Shown: in pieces, positions 8,041-16,496 of the stretch
Position numbering within the stretch: position 1 is the stretch's first letter
Layout: every line of letters starts with the position of its first letter
Source of the DNA: an uncultured Holophaga sp.
Lineage (GTDB): Bacteria > Acidobacteriota > Holophagae > Holophagales > Holophagaceae
NCBI RefSeq assembly: GCF_963677305.1
Contig: NZ_OY781925.1
Location: forward strand, 2,147,501 to 2,211,500
Reading direction: 5' to 3'
Length of the DNA stretch: 64,000 nt
Translations under genes and position numbers: made by a program
The notes under the pieces: generated by a model
The model's database searches: none
What the model saw: the letters and a program-made list of their open reading frames with translations, nothing else
What the model was told of the DNA's origin: nothing

Positions 8041-9155
8041 GGCGAGCCTGGGTTGGAGCCTTCCCGGAACCCGGGGACGGCTTCATGGGTACCTGCCTCC
8101 GTGCCCTGGACCGACTGGGGCTGGAGGAGACCCTGGCTCCCCTGGTCCTTCGGATGCCTTCCGGCGGCGATCAGGCCTTCCGTGTGGCTCAGGCCTTGAT
8201 GGTCCTGCGTGCCATTCTGGTCCTGGAGCCCTGGCTTGACCGGGAGTCCTTCCTGGCTCTCCTGGTGGTGCAGTGCCAGGGGATGGCCCGTTTTGCGGGT
8301 GAAGTCGCGGTGGATCGACCGGAGGGCAGCTATGGGGAACTGCAGCTCCGGGCAGCACCCGACATGGCTCTGGCGGGTTTCAAGCCCGTGGCCGTCCACC
8401 TGCTGGAGGACCTGGAGCGGCGCCTGAACCTGGATCGGGCTCTCCTGCCTCTGGCGCAGACTCTGGTCCGGAAGCTCCCGGAGGACCTTCAGTGGAACCG
8501 GCTGGCCCGGCGGCGCCTGGAGGGGAAGCTTCCGGAACCGGTCGAAGGCGACCCCGTGGAGCTGCTCTGCACGGGGAGCCTGCGCCAGGCCCTGGATGCC
8601 CTGGGGTGGCGGCTGCGACACAGCGAGTCGGTGTTGGATCTCCTAGTCCGGGCCTCGACCCTCAAACTGGCGGAAGCCGATCTGGAGCTCCAGGGTCGCA
8701 CGGCCTGGCTCTTCACTTTCATGGCATCCCTGGAATCCGGACGGGTGGAGGGATTCCTGCAGGCTGGAGCCCTGGTGCATCTCTTCCCCTCCGAGGGGGA
8801 GCCCCTGGCGTTCTTCCTCGGCGGGGGAGGCGGGGCAGGGGAGCTGGCGGAGGCCATCCTGGACGGAGATCCGAGGGGGGCTCGGAAATCCCTGCAAGGG
8901 CTCCCCTCCGGGGTCCCAGTGGAGGAGCTGCTGCAGGCCATCATCCCGGCTGCGGCGGCCAGTGATCCCATGGCTGACACTGGTTTCCGGCTGCTGGCCC
9001 TGGCGGGGGTGGTGGAGCTCCTCCCCAGGTTGACCCCAGGGACGGCCCGCCTTGCCGTGGGGATCCTGGCCTGGAGCCTTGCCGTCACCCAGGGGGCAGG
9101 GGAGTTGGTGGCAGGCGTTCGGCGCCGCCTGGACACCCGCTGGGCAGAGCCATGA
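8022..9155 (+). CDS. Conserved-looking hypothetical protein coupled to lptD
   Basis: 377 residues, not recognised. The ATG lies inside the last codons of lptD and the stop overlaps the AraC start by 4 nt, so it is held in a translationally coupled row. The protein is leucine-rich and mainly helical, with no signal peptide. A glycine run (FFLGGGGGAGELAEAI) lies near residue 270, and a moderately hydrophobic helical region near 322-360 is not a clear membrane anchor. Codon use matches its neighbours, so it is a real gene. A cytoplasmic helical-repeat protein is one possibility; no function is proposed. Confidence 0.75.
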   Translation: MEDRILRRAWVGAFPEPGDGFMGTCLRALDRLGLEETLAPLVLRMPSGGDQAFRVAQALMVLRAILVLEPWLDRESFLALLVVQCQGMARFAGEVAVDRPEGSYGELQLRAAPDMALAGFKPVAVHLLEDLERRLNLDRALLPLAQTLVRKLPEDLQWNRLARRRLEGKLPEPVEGDPVELLCTGSLRQALDALGWRLRHSESVLDLLVRASTLKLAEADLELQGRTAWLFTFMASLESGRVEGFLQAGALVHLFPSEGEPLAFFLGGGGGAGELAEAILDGDPRGARKSLQGLPSGVPVEELLQAIIPAAAASDPMADTGFRLLALAGVVELLPRLTPGTARLAVGILAWSLAVTQGAGELVAGVRRRLDTRWAEP

Positions 9156-9964
9156 CCGTCACCATCCACCTCCTGGACGACCCGCGGATCCGCGAGATCC
9201 TCCTGTCTCCTCCCAAACCGCATCGGCATGGGGTCCAGGAGATTGTCCTGCTTACCCAAGGGGGAGGGGAACACCGGATTGACGGGGAGCTTCATGCCGT
9301 GGAGGCGCCCGTGGCAGTGATCATCGCCCGGGGCAAGCAACACTGCCTGCTTCCCAGGCCGGATACCCGGGGGTGGGTGATCAACTTCAGTGAGGAAGCC
9401 CTGCCTGCCCAGGGCGCCTGGCTCTTCTCCCAGTTCTTTTCCGCTACTCATGTCTCCTTGGGGGCCTCGGCGCCCCCGGACTTGGTCTTTGGCATGGCCA
9501 CTCTGCTCTCGGGGATTCTCGCGACGCAGGGGGCCAACGGGGAGGTGGCCGCTGCACATCAGCTCCAGGCGATGATCCTGTTGCTTCAGACTGCCTTCCA
9601 GCAGGAGGTGACCCACCAGGGGGCGATCTCCTGCGAGGACTTCCGGCTCTTTGTACGTTTCCTGGAGGTCGTGGAGGTGCACTACCAGGCGGAGAAACAC
9701 GCTGCTTTCTACGCCCGTCAACTCGGCGTTCCGGTGCGGCGTATCCTCCGTTTGGCCCGGAGCTTTCTGGGGAGAACGTTCAAACAAGTGATCGAGGACC
9801 GGGCGGTTGCCGAGGCGCGACGGATGCTCCACCTCGGTGATGCGCCCATCAAGGCCATCGTGGCCGACCTGGGCTACCAGGACCCCTCCTACTTCACCAA
9901 GGTGTTCCGTCGGGCAACCGGGCTCACGCCCTTGGCCTTCCGCAGGCAGGGGCAGCTCCGCTGA
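9152..9964 (+). CDS. AraC-family transcriptional regulator
   Basis: 270 residues. The N-terminal half is a cupin-like sensing domain (HRHGVQEIVLLTQGGGEHRIDGE, then a ligand pocket around residues 20-90). The C-terminal 100 residues carry the AraC double helix-turn-helix, ending with IKAIVADLGYQDPSYFTKVF and RRATGLTPLAFRR, the family's most conserved stretch. The start ATG overlaps the preceding stop (ATGA). The target is unknown. Neither neighbour is an obvious sugar or stress operon, so the effector cannot be guessed. Confidence 0.9.
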   Translation: MTVTIHLLDDPRIREILLSPPKPHRHGVQEIVLLTQGGGEHRIDGELHAVEAPVAVIIARGKQHCLLPRPDTRGWVINFSEEALPAQGAWLFSQFFSATHVSLGASAPPDLVFGMATLLSGILATQGANGEVAAAHQLQAMILLLQTAFQQEVTHQGAISCEDFRLFVRFLEVVEVHYQAEKHAAFYARQLGVPVRRILRLARSFLGRTFKQVIEDRAVAEARRMLHLGDAPIKAIVADLGYQDPSYFTKVFRRATGLTPLAFRRQGQLR

Positions 9965-10083
9965 AAACTACCAGGAATGGGCCTGATTCTTCCAGGGTTC
10001 AGCCCCGACGGGCATGGTGGTGGGATCATCCTAATGGGTAGACCGGAGTAGCCACTGAGGCTGCGGGTCCAGGAGAATGAGAC

Positions 10084-10320
10084 ATGTCCGAACCCAAGAT
10101 CGTCGACACCAAGCCTGTGGCCGTTGAGCTAGAGCCCGGCGCCTATTACTGGTGCGCCTGCGGCCGCTCCGCCAAGCACCCTTTCTGCGATGGCAGTCAC
10201 AAGGACACAGGGCTGAGCCCGGTCCCCTTCACGCTGGAGGCTGCTCAGACCGTCCACCTCTGCGCTTGCAAGCAGTCCGGCAAGAAGCCCTTCTGCGACG
10301 GGTCTCACCGCAACCTCTGA
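10084..10320 (+). CDS. Double CDGSH iron-sulfur protein
   Basis: 78-residue small protein made of two CDGSH (mitoNEET-type) zinc-finger-like motifs: CACGRSAKHPFCDGSH at about residues 23-38 and CACKQSGKKPFCDGSH at about 58-73. Each has the 3-Cys, 1-His ligand set for a labile [2Fe-2S] cluster, and the family spacing C-x-C-x2-S-x3-P-x-C-D-G-x-H is exact in both. A clear AGGAG precedes the ATG. Such bacterial proteins are thought to act in iron or redox handling. It appears monocistronic and converges on kdsB. Confidence 0.93.
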   Translation: MSEPKIVDTKPVAVELEPGAYYWCACGRSAKHPFCDGSHKDTGLSPVPFTLEAAQTVHLCACKQSGKKPFCDGSHRNL

Positions 10321-10376
10321 TCTGGAAGAAACGCCACTGCACCAAGCAGAACGGCCAAGGCTCATAAGGCTGCCGT

Positions 10377-11159
10377 TCAGAGCAGCCCGCGCTCCTGCAG
10401 CAGGGCCTCCACCAGGGGCACATCCTCCGGGATGTCCACTCCCAGGCTCAGGTGGGGGGTCCAGGCCACCCCCATGGCCATACCGTGGGCCAGGGCGCGG
10501 AGCTGCTCCAGCATCTCGGTGCGCTCCAGGGGGTGGGGCGGGAGCTGCATGAAGGTCTTGAGGGCCTCGGGGCGATAGGCGTAGAGCCCCAGGTGGCGCT
10601 TGTAGGTGGCCAGCTGCTCCGGGGGAAGCCAGGGGCGGAAGTCCTGCTCGAAGACGCTGCTGCTGCGGAGGTAGGGGATGGGGCAACGGCTGAAGTAGAG
10701 GGCCCGGTTCCGGTCATCCGTCACCACCTTCACGATATTGGGGCTGAAGAGCTCCTCGGCTGAGGTGAAAGGACAGGCCACGGTGCCAAGGGACAGGCCC
10801 GGATTCTCGGCCATCAGGCGCACCAGGGCCGCCACGGTGTCGGGGTGCATGGCGGGCTCGTCGCCCTGGATGTTGAGGATCACATCGAAGCTCTCCCCCA
10901 GGCTCTCCAGGGCCGCAGCCACCCGGTCGGTCCCGGAGGGCAGGGCAGGGTCGGTCATGACGGCCTCTCCTCCGAAAGCCTGGACGGCCTCGAGGATCCG
11001 TGCGTCATCCGTGGCCACGATGACCCGGTCCACGCCCTCGGCGGAGCTGGCGGCCTGCCAGACCCGCTGGATCATGGGTCTTCCCCCTATCCGGGCCAGG
11101 GGCTTGCCCGGGAATCGGGTGGAGGGGTAGCGGGAGGGAAGGACGGCCAGGGTGCGCAT
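10377..11159 (-). CDS. kdsB: 3-deoxy-manno-octulosonate cytidylyltransferase (CMP-Kdo synthetase)
   Basis: 260 residues, the usual KdsB length. It activates Kdo with CTP to CMP-Kdo for addition to lipid A in LPS core synthesis, in the cytoplasm. The N-terminus has the nucleotide-binding signature PSRYPSTRFPGKPLARIGG. Further family segments are VIVATDD, SGTDRVAAA, NIQGDEPAMHPDTV and HLGLYAYRPEAL. With lptD nearby it confirms a complete LPS pathway and a diderm envelope. It is divergent from fabH. Confidence 0.95.
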   Translation of the reverse strand: MRTLAVLPSRYPSTRFPGKPLARIGGRPMIQRVWQAASSAEGVDRVIVATDDARILEAVQAFGGEAVMTDPALPSGTDRVAAALESLGESFDVILNIQGDEPAMHPDTVAALVRLMAENPGLSLGTVACPFTSAEELFSPNIVKVVTDDRNRALYFSRCPIPYLRSSSVFEQDFRPWLPPEQLATYKRHLGLYAYRPEALKTFMQLPPHPLERTEMLEQLRALAHGMAMGVAWTPHLSLGVDIPEDVPLVEALLQERGLL

Positions 11160-11244
11160 GGCTCCATCCTACGTCCCCGGGGTGGTTCCCGGCCAATGCC
11201 ATGAGGATCAGGGGGCTTTCCCTGCCCATGGAAAAGTGGACCGG

Positions 11245-11258
11245 GATTGTTCACAATC
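11245..11258. promoter_or_regulatory. Palindrome upstream of fabH, possible operator
   Basis: GATTGT-TC-ACAATC is a 14-bp inverted repeat 30 nt before the fabH start. A further half-site GATTGT follows at 11267-11272. Position and form suit a repressor site controlling fatty-acid synthesis, but the regulator is unknown. Confidence 0.35.
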
Positions 11259-11287
11259 AGGGGTTTGGATTGTCCCTGGAGGTTACC

Positions 11288-12289
11288 GTGACCCGAAAGT
11301 TCGCCATCCCCGTGGGCATCACCGCGACCGGCCAGTATTTCCCCGACCGCATCGTCACCAATGATGAGCTCTCCCGGTTCTGTGAGACCAATGACGAGTG
11401 GATCACCACCCGCACGGGGATCAAGGAGCGGCGCTGGGTGGAGAAGGGTGTGGGCTCTTCCGATCTGGGGGTGGAGGCGCTCAACATGGCCCTCCGCAAC
11501 CGCGGGATCACAGCGGATGGCATTGATGCCATCGTGGCCTGCACCACCACGCCGGACATGTTCTTCCCCGCCACCTCCGCCCTGATCCAGCACAAGGCCG
11601 GAGCCTCCAAGTGTTTCGGCTTCGATCTCAATGCGGGCTGTTCGGGCTTCCTCTTCGGTCTCACCACCGGCGCCAGCCTGGTGGCCAGCGGGGGCTGCAA
11701 AAGGGTGGCCGTGGTGGGCTGCGATGTGATGAGCTCCATCATGGATCTCTCGGACCGCAACACCGCCGTACTCTTCGGGGATGGGGCCGCAGCCGTCATC
11801 CTGGAGCGGGTGGAGGACGGCCTGGGCATCCTGGACTTCGAGCACTACACCGATGGCAGTGGGGGCGCCTTCCTGCGCATGGAGGGAGGCGGCTCGGTCA
11901 TGCCCGCCACGGTGGAGTCGGTGCAGGCCAAGAAGCACTACATCTACCAGGAGGGCAAGGAGGTGTACAAGCGGGCCGTCCGCGAGATGGCCGAGGCCGC
12001 CCGCCTCATGCTGGATCGGAACAGCATTGAACCCACTGACCTGAAGCTCTTCATCCCGCACCAGGCCAACATCCGCATCATGGAGGCCGCCGCCAAGCGT
12101 CTGGAGCTGCCCCTGGAGCTCATGGCCAACAACATCCGCCACTATGCCAACACCACCTCGGGCACGATCCCGTCGGCCATGCACCAGTGCTGGGAGGAGG
12201 GGCGCATGAAGAAGGGGGATCTTATCGTGCTGGCGGCCTTCGGGGCGGGTTTCACCTGGGGGGGGACGCTGCTCCGGTGGGCGTACTGA
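11288..12289 (+). CDS. fabH: Beta-ketoacyl-ACP synthase III
   Basis: 333 residues. It condenses acyl-CoA with malonyl-ACP to start fatty-acid synthesis. The GTG at 11288 is chosen because GGAGG lies 5 nt upstream and the protein then begins MTRKFAIPVGITATGQYFP, as FabH proteins do; ATGs at 11201 and 11228 lack such support. The catalytic triad is visible: Cys118 (LNAGCSGF), His258 (IPHQANIR) and Asn288 (YANTTSG). The C-terminus GAGFTWGGTLLRW is typical. It stands alone, followed by a 217-nt repeat-bearing spacer. Confidence 0.93.
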   Translation: MTRKFAIPVGITATGQYFPDRIVTNDELSRFCETNDEWITTRTGIKERRWVEKGVGSSDLGVEALNMALRNRGITADGIDAIVACTTTPDMFFPATSALIQHKAGASKCFGFDLNAGCSGFLFGLTTGASLVASGGCKRVAVVGCDVMSSIMDLSDRNTAVLFGDGAAAVILERVEDGLGILDFEHYTDGSGGAFLRMEGGGSVMPATVESVQAKKHYIYQEGKEVYKRAVREMAEAARLMLDRNSIEPTDLKLFIPHQANIRIMEAAAKRLELPLELMANNIRHYANTTSGTIPSAMHQCWEEGRMKKGDLIVLAAFGAGFTWGGTLLRWAY

Positions 12290-12306
12290 TGCTGATCTGG
12301 GGGGAC

Positions 12307-12493
12307 CGCCCGTTCGCTCGCGCTCACTCTGCGTCCCCCCAGGCCCCCATGCCTCGCGCGGCGGAGCCGCACTCGGCATCGGTGCTGGTGCCGAGCGGCT
12401 GTGCGGGGCGGGAATGGGATCGCCCGTTCGCTGGCGCTCACTCTGCGCGGGGGGGGGACTCCCCCGCAGCCCCCATGCCTTGGGCGGAGCTGC
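12307..12493. repeat. Duplicated intergenic repeat with internal hairpin
   Basis: A 27-bp unit (CGCCCGTTCGCTCGCGCTCA and following 7 bp) at 12307-12333 recurs at 12421-12447 with one mismatch. The homology resumes downstream (CCCCCATGCCT... at about 12344 and 12471), so each copy is about 65-75 bp. Between them lies an inverted repeat CTCGGCA (12372-12378)/TGCCGAG (12389-12395). It fills the gap between fabH and rsmD and shows no coding potential. It is likely a REP/MITE-like genomic repeat. Confidence 0.75.
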
Positions 12494-12506
12494 AGGGGAG
12501 GGCTGC

Positions 12507-13076
12507 ATGAGGATCATCGCAGGCAGACTGAAGGGGAGGCGGCTGGCCTCGCCGGAGCCTGGGGACATGAGGATCCGCCCCACGGCGGACCGGGCCCGGG
12601 AGGCCCTCTTCTCCATCCTCCAACGCTGGCCCCAGGGGCCCTTTGCGGACCTCTTCGCCGGTACGGGGGCCGTGGGGGTGGAGGCCTGGTCCAGGGGGTA
12701 CGGACCCGTCACCTGTGTGGAGTCGGCTCCGGCGGCCTGCGTCCTACTGGATACCAATATCCGGGGCACGGATATCACCGTGATCAGGAAGGATGTGCGG
12801 AAGCTGAGCGGTGGGGTGCTGCAGGGGCTCGCAGTCCTCTTCGTTGATCCCCCCTACGCCGAGGTCCCAGCCCTCTGGGAGCTCCTGGCTCCCAGAGCTG
12901 CAGGGTGGATGGCCCCGGGAGGGCTCATGGTATGGGAGACAGACGCTGACACGGTGTTGCCCCCCTTGGCGGGGTGGTTGGCAGTGGAAAGCCGTCGGTA
13001 TGGCGCTGCCTGTTTTCATTTTTTCCAGCTCCCTGACGGTAGAATGACGGATGCTTCGCCTCTCCATCCTGACTAA
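12507..13076 (+). CDS. rsmD: 16S rRNA (guanine(966)-N(2))-methyltransferase
   Basis: 189 residues, the usual RsmD length. It methylates G966 of 16S rRNA in the assembling 30S subunit using S-adenosylmethionine. The protein starts MRIIAGRLKGRRLASPEPGD with IRPTADRAREALFSIL, the RsmD N-terminal signature. The SAM motif is FADLFAGTGAVGVEAWSRG (about 50-68). The catalytic (D/N)PPY motif is DPPYAE near residue 114. The start lies just inside the end of the intergenic repeat, and the 3' end overlaps the histidine kinase by 26 nt. Confidence 0.93.
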   Translation: MRIIAGRLKGRRLASPEPGDMRIRPTADRAREALFSILQRWPQGPFADLFAGTGAVGVEAWSRGYGPVTCVESAPAACVLLDTNIRGTDITVIRKDVRKLSGGVLQGLAVLFVDPPYAEVPALWELLAPRAAGWMAPGGLMVWETDADTVLPPLAGWLAVESRRYGAACFHFFQLPDGRMTDASPLHPD

Positions 13077-14700
13077 GCTGGGCATCGCAGCCGCCGTGGT
13101 CGTGGCCGGGTCCGCCTTGCTCAGCATCGGGTTCTACCCTCGCTGGGTGAAGCAGAAGTCCCTGGATCGCCGGATGAAGGTGGCGGAGCACCTGATCAGG
13201 ATGTCGGCCCAGGTGCTGGTTCCTCCTGAGCGGGAGCAGGAGGCTGCCCACTTCCGTCAGCTCCTGGAGGAGATGGATGATGGCCAGGTGGTGGTCTTCA
13301 GCGCCATCCTGGGGCCTGGGGGCAGGACGCTTCATGCGGGTCCCCGGACGCCAGGGGACCTGGATCGCCAGTTGGCAGTGCAGGGCCAGCGCACTGTGAT
13401 GCCCTGGGAAGGGCGGGATCTGCTTCTTGCCCAGGCACCGATGAGTCATGGCCTGACCCTGATCCTGGGGATCAGGACCACCGATGTTGAGCAGATCGCC
13501 CGCGGAAGCCGCTTCATGGGGGCGGTCACGAGCCTCCTCATGCTGGTGCTGGCCATCTCCCTCCTCTGCCTGGTGTCGCACTACTACGTGATGCCACTGG
13601 TGCTGCTCAAGCGCTCGGCGGGGGAGGTGGCCGAAGGGAACCTGGAGGCACCCCCCATCATCGTCCACAGTGGGGATGAGCTGGGGGACCTGGCCCTCAA
13701 CTTCAACCAGATGACCCGGGCCTTGAGGTCTGGCCGGGAGCAGATCGAGAACCAGAACCGCCTCCTGGAGTTCCGGGTCCAGGAGCGGACCCGGCAGCTG
13801 ACGGAGACCATCTGGGAGCTGGAGGAGACCCGGGCGGGGCTGGAGGAGATCGTCCAGGAGCGCACCCGTGGGCTGGAGCAGAGCCGGAGCGAGCTCAAGG
13901 CCTGGGCCGAGACCCTGGAGGAGAAGGTGCAGGAGAAGACCCGGGAACTGGTGGCGCTCAACGAGAGCCTTCTGGGAAGCTTTCAGCGCCTGCAGGAGAT
14001 GGATCGCCTCAAAGATGAGTTCCTGGCCAACATGAGCCATGAACTGCGGACCCCGCTCAATGCCGTGATCGGCTTCTCAGGCCTGCTGCTCCAGGAGAGT
14101 GCCGACCGCATCCCTGCGGACATCAAGGAGGATCTGCACATCATCCTGGAGAACGGAAGGACGCTCTTGGGCATGATCGACTCGATCCTGGACATCTCCA
14201 AGATCGAGGCAGGCAAGTTCGAGCTGGAGCTGGAGCCGGTGGACCCCGGCTCGGTGCTGGAGGATGTCCGGAACCTCGCCCCGGGGCTGATCCTGGACCG
14301 GCCCATCGAGTTCATCTACGAGCCCCTGCCAGAGCCGGTCCGGGTGATGGGGGATCCCGTCCGTCTGCGCCAAGTGGTGACCAACCTCCTGGGCAATGCC
14401 ATCAAGTTCACTGAGCGCGGACAGGTCGCGTTGAAGGCGTGGAGGGAAGGAGAGTTCGTGGCCATCGCTGTTTCCGATACGGGGATCGGCATGGACACGA
14501 AGGATCTGGCCCGCCTCTTCAAGCCCTTCCAGCAGGTGGACGGCAGTATCACCCGACGCTTCGGGGGCACCGGGCTGGGCCTGGCGCTCTCCAAGCGACT
14601 GCTGGAGATGATGTCCGGCAGGATCGAAGTCCAGAGCATCAAAGGCGAGGGCAGCACCTTCATCATCCAGATACCGCTCATGCAGGGAGAGAATCCATGA
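13051..14700 (+). CDS. Membrane sensor histidine kinase with HAMP and long coiled coil
   Basis: 549 residues. There is a first membrane helix at about 7-27, a periplasmic sensor of about 130 residues without recognised fold, a second helix at about 155-180, and HAMP (about 180-230). A coiled coil with three near-repeats of the type VQERTRxL follows, then HisKA with phosphoacceptor His330 (NMSHELRTPLNAVIGF). The HATPase_c domain is intact: N box LLGNAIKF, G1 DTGIGM, F box LFKPF, G2 GGTGLGLALSK. It overlaps the next gene (receiver protein) by 4 nt (ATGA), so the two are partners. The signal is unknown. Confidence 0.9.
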   Translation: MLRLSILTKLGIAAAVVVAGSALLSIGFYPRWVKQKSLDRRMKVAEHLIRMSAQVLVPPEREQEAAHFRQLLEEMDDGQVVVFSAILGPGGRTLHAGPRTPGDLDRQLAVQGQRTVMPWEGRDLLLAQAPMSHGLTLILGIRTTDVEQIARGSRFMGAVTSLLMLVLAISLLCLVSHYYVMPLVLLKRSAGEVAEGNLEAPPIIVHSGDELGDLALNFNQMTRALRSGREQIENQNRLLEFRVQERTRQLTETIWELEETRAGLEEIVQERTRGLEQSRSELKAWAETLEEKVQEKTRELVALNESLLGSFQRLQEMDRLKDEFLANMSHELRTPLNAVIGFSGLLLQESADRIPADIKEDLHIILENGRTLLGMIDSILDISKIEAGKFELELEPVDPGSVLEDVRNLAPGLILDRPIEFIYEPLPEPVRVMGDPVRLRQVVTNLLGNAIKFTERGQVALKAWREGEFVAIAVSDTGIGMDTKDLARLFKPFQQVDGSITRRFGGTGLGLALSKRLLEMMSGRIEVQSIKGEGSTFIIQIPLMQGENP

Positions 14701-16496
14701 TCGCCGAAGGCTCCCAGCGAGTCCTCTGTATCGAGGACAATCCCATCAACTGGCGGCTGGTCCAGCGCCTCCTCAGTCAGGCCGGCTTCGAGGCCCACTG
14801 GGCAGAGGACGGGATGAGGGGCTTCGAGATGGCCCTGGAGCTCAAGCCCGATCTGGTGTTGCTGGACATCAACCTGCCCGGGCTCTCGGGTTTTGAAACA
14901 GCCACCAAATTCCGTCAGCATGCCGAGCTGCGCGCCACGACCATCGTGGCCCTCACCGCCAAGACCCTCAAGAGCGACCGGGAGACGGCGCTGGTGGCCG
15001 GCTGCGACGGCTTCATCCCCAAGCCCATCGACCCCTTCGCCTTCGTGAACCAGGTGAGGGGGTACCTGGGCGGGCAGCGGGAGAGTGTGGACTCCAGACG
15101 GGAGGGGCCGATCCTGCGGAACCTCAGCGCTCAGATGGTGGAGCACCTGGAAGCCCAGCTTCGGGCCGCCCAGGAGAGCAACCAGAAGCTCCTGGAGACC
15201 CAAAGGGACCTGGAGGAGCGGACCCGCAGCCTGGGGCGCCTGGTCACCCTGAGTCAGGGACTCCTCACGGAGCATGACCCCGGGAACCTGAGTCGCAGGA
15301 TGCTGGAACAGGTGCATGCCGAGCTGAAGGCCCAGCGCCTTCATACCTACTGGTCCCATCGCAGTCTGGCCTACCTGGAGGGGGGGCGCTGGGACGGCTC
15401 GGTCCTGCAGGGATGCCCCATCCTCAAGTCGGACCATCCCTTCCACCGCAGGGCCAGGACTCTGGAACCCGGCGTTCCCCTGGAGACCGGTCAGCTCCGG
15501 ATGAGTCGCCTCTGGGAAGAGGGTGTTTCCCTGGGTTTCTGGGCCCAGGGCGAGGAGGCCTGCCTGATCCCCCTGGAGGAGGGGCGGGGTCAGGAAGGGC
15601 GTTGGGGCTTCTGGTGTCTATCTCGCTCCGAACCCTTCATTCCGAGGGATCTCGAGATGCTCGCCCTATACGCCTCCCTGGCCCAGGTGAGCCGTGAGAA
15701 CACCGAACTCATCGCCAGCCTCACGGAGAGCAGCCGGGCCCTGGCAGCCAGCTATGAGGGCATGGAGCGGGCCTTTCAGGATCTGCATCTGGCCAAGGCC
15801 GCCTTGAGCAAGCAGGAGAAGGCTGTCCTGATGGAGGGACTCTTCCGCAAAATCGTCCAGCGTCTCCAGTCCCCCGTGGCGGGTCTGTGGGAGCACGGCA
15901 AGGGGCTGGCCCTTTTATTGACGCCACCGAGCCCTGAGCAGGCGCTTCACATGGAGGTGCTGGCGGAGTCGGTGAGGCAGATCGACCATCTGCTGAAGGC
16001 CCTGGCCCGGCGGGTGGATCTCGATGATCCGGGCAAGCCCGAGATCCTCATTCCCCAGGACATCTTCTACCAGGAGCTTGAGCTCCTGACTGCCGATGGG
16101 ACCATCCCGGCCGGAGTGCGCGTCAACATCGATGACCGGGGCGGTCGTGCGGCCATGTTCGGCGTCTATGCCGACTTCGCCAGGATCATCCAGTACATGG
16201 TCCAGCATGCCGTCGGTGGGCCCACGCCGACGGGAACCCTGGCCTTCCGGGCCTGGGTCGAGGAAGGGACCTTCCACTTCGCCCTCCAGGATGAGGGCGG
16301 CCCCATTCCGCCCATGGGCCTGGAGGCAGCCTTCGAGCCCTTCTCGACACTTCACCAGGACGCCATCATGGATATCCGCTCCGCCGGCTCCAATCTGCCC
16401 TCTGTGGCCCAGATCCTGACGAGCTACCACGGGAGTGTCCGTATCTGCAACGAAGGAGACGGGACCCTCCTTGAGGTCACGATGCCGTTGGCTTGA
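14697..16496 (+). CDS. Response regulator with GAF-like and degenerate kinase domains
   Basis: 599 residues. The N-terminal receiver has the acidic pair ED, phosphoacceptor Asp57 (LVLLDINLPG), Thr in VALTAKT and Lys in FIPKPID. A short coiled coil leads to a GAF-like region (about 180-335). A second coiled coil then leads to what looks like a DHp/HATPase module that has lost its key residues: the H-box position reads VQRLQSPVAGL with no His, the N box reads MVQHAV, and the glycine boxes read LQDEGGPIPP and AGSNLPSVAQ. It is probably a pseudokinase output or phosphate sink for the kinase encoded just upstream. It overlaps pgeF at the 3' end by 20 nt. Confidence 0.8.
   Translation: MIAEGSQRVLCIEDNPINWRLVQRLLSQAGFEAHWAEDGMRGFEMALELKPDLVLLDINLPGLSGFETATKFRQHAELRATTIVALTAKTLKSDRETALVAGCDGFIPKPIDPFAFVNQVRGYLGGQRESVDSRREGPILRNLSAQMVEHLEAQLRAAQESNQKLLETQRDLEERTRSLGRLVTLSQGLLTEHDPGNLSRRMLEQVHAELKAQRLHTYWSHRSLAYLEGGRWDGSVLQGCPILKSDHPFHRRARTLEPGVPLETGQLRMSRLWEEGVSLGFWAQGEEACLIPLEEGRGQEGRWGFWCLSRSEPFIPRDLEMLALYASLAQVSRENTELIASLTESSRALAASYEGMERAFQDLHLAKAALSKQEKAVLMEGLFRKIVQRLQSPVAGLWEHGKGLALLLTPPSPEQALHMEVLAESVRQIDHLLKALARRVDLDDPGKPEILIPQDIFYQELELLTADGTIPAGVRVNIDDRGGRAAMFGVYADFARIIQYMVQHAVGGPTPTGTLAFRAWVEEGTFHFALQDEGGPIPPMGLEAAFEPFSTLHQDAIMDIRSAGSNLPSVAQILTSYHGSVRICNEGDGTLLEVTMPLA

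Noticed and set aside
12448..12466. Poly-G/poly-C run as a phase-variable tract
   Set aside because: It is intergenic inside a repeat element and more than 40 nt before the rsmD start; no gene frame depends on its length.
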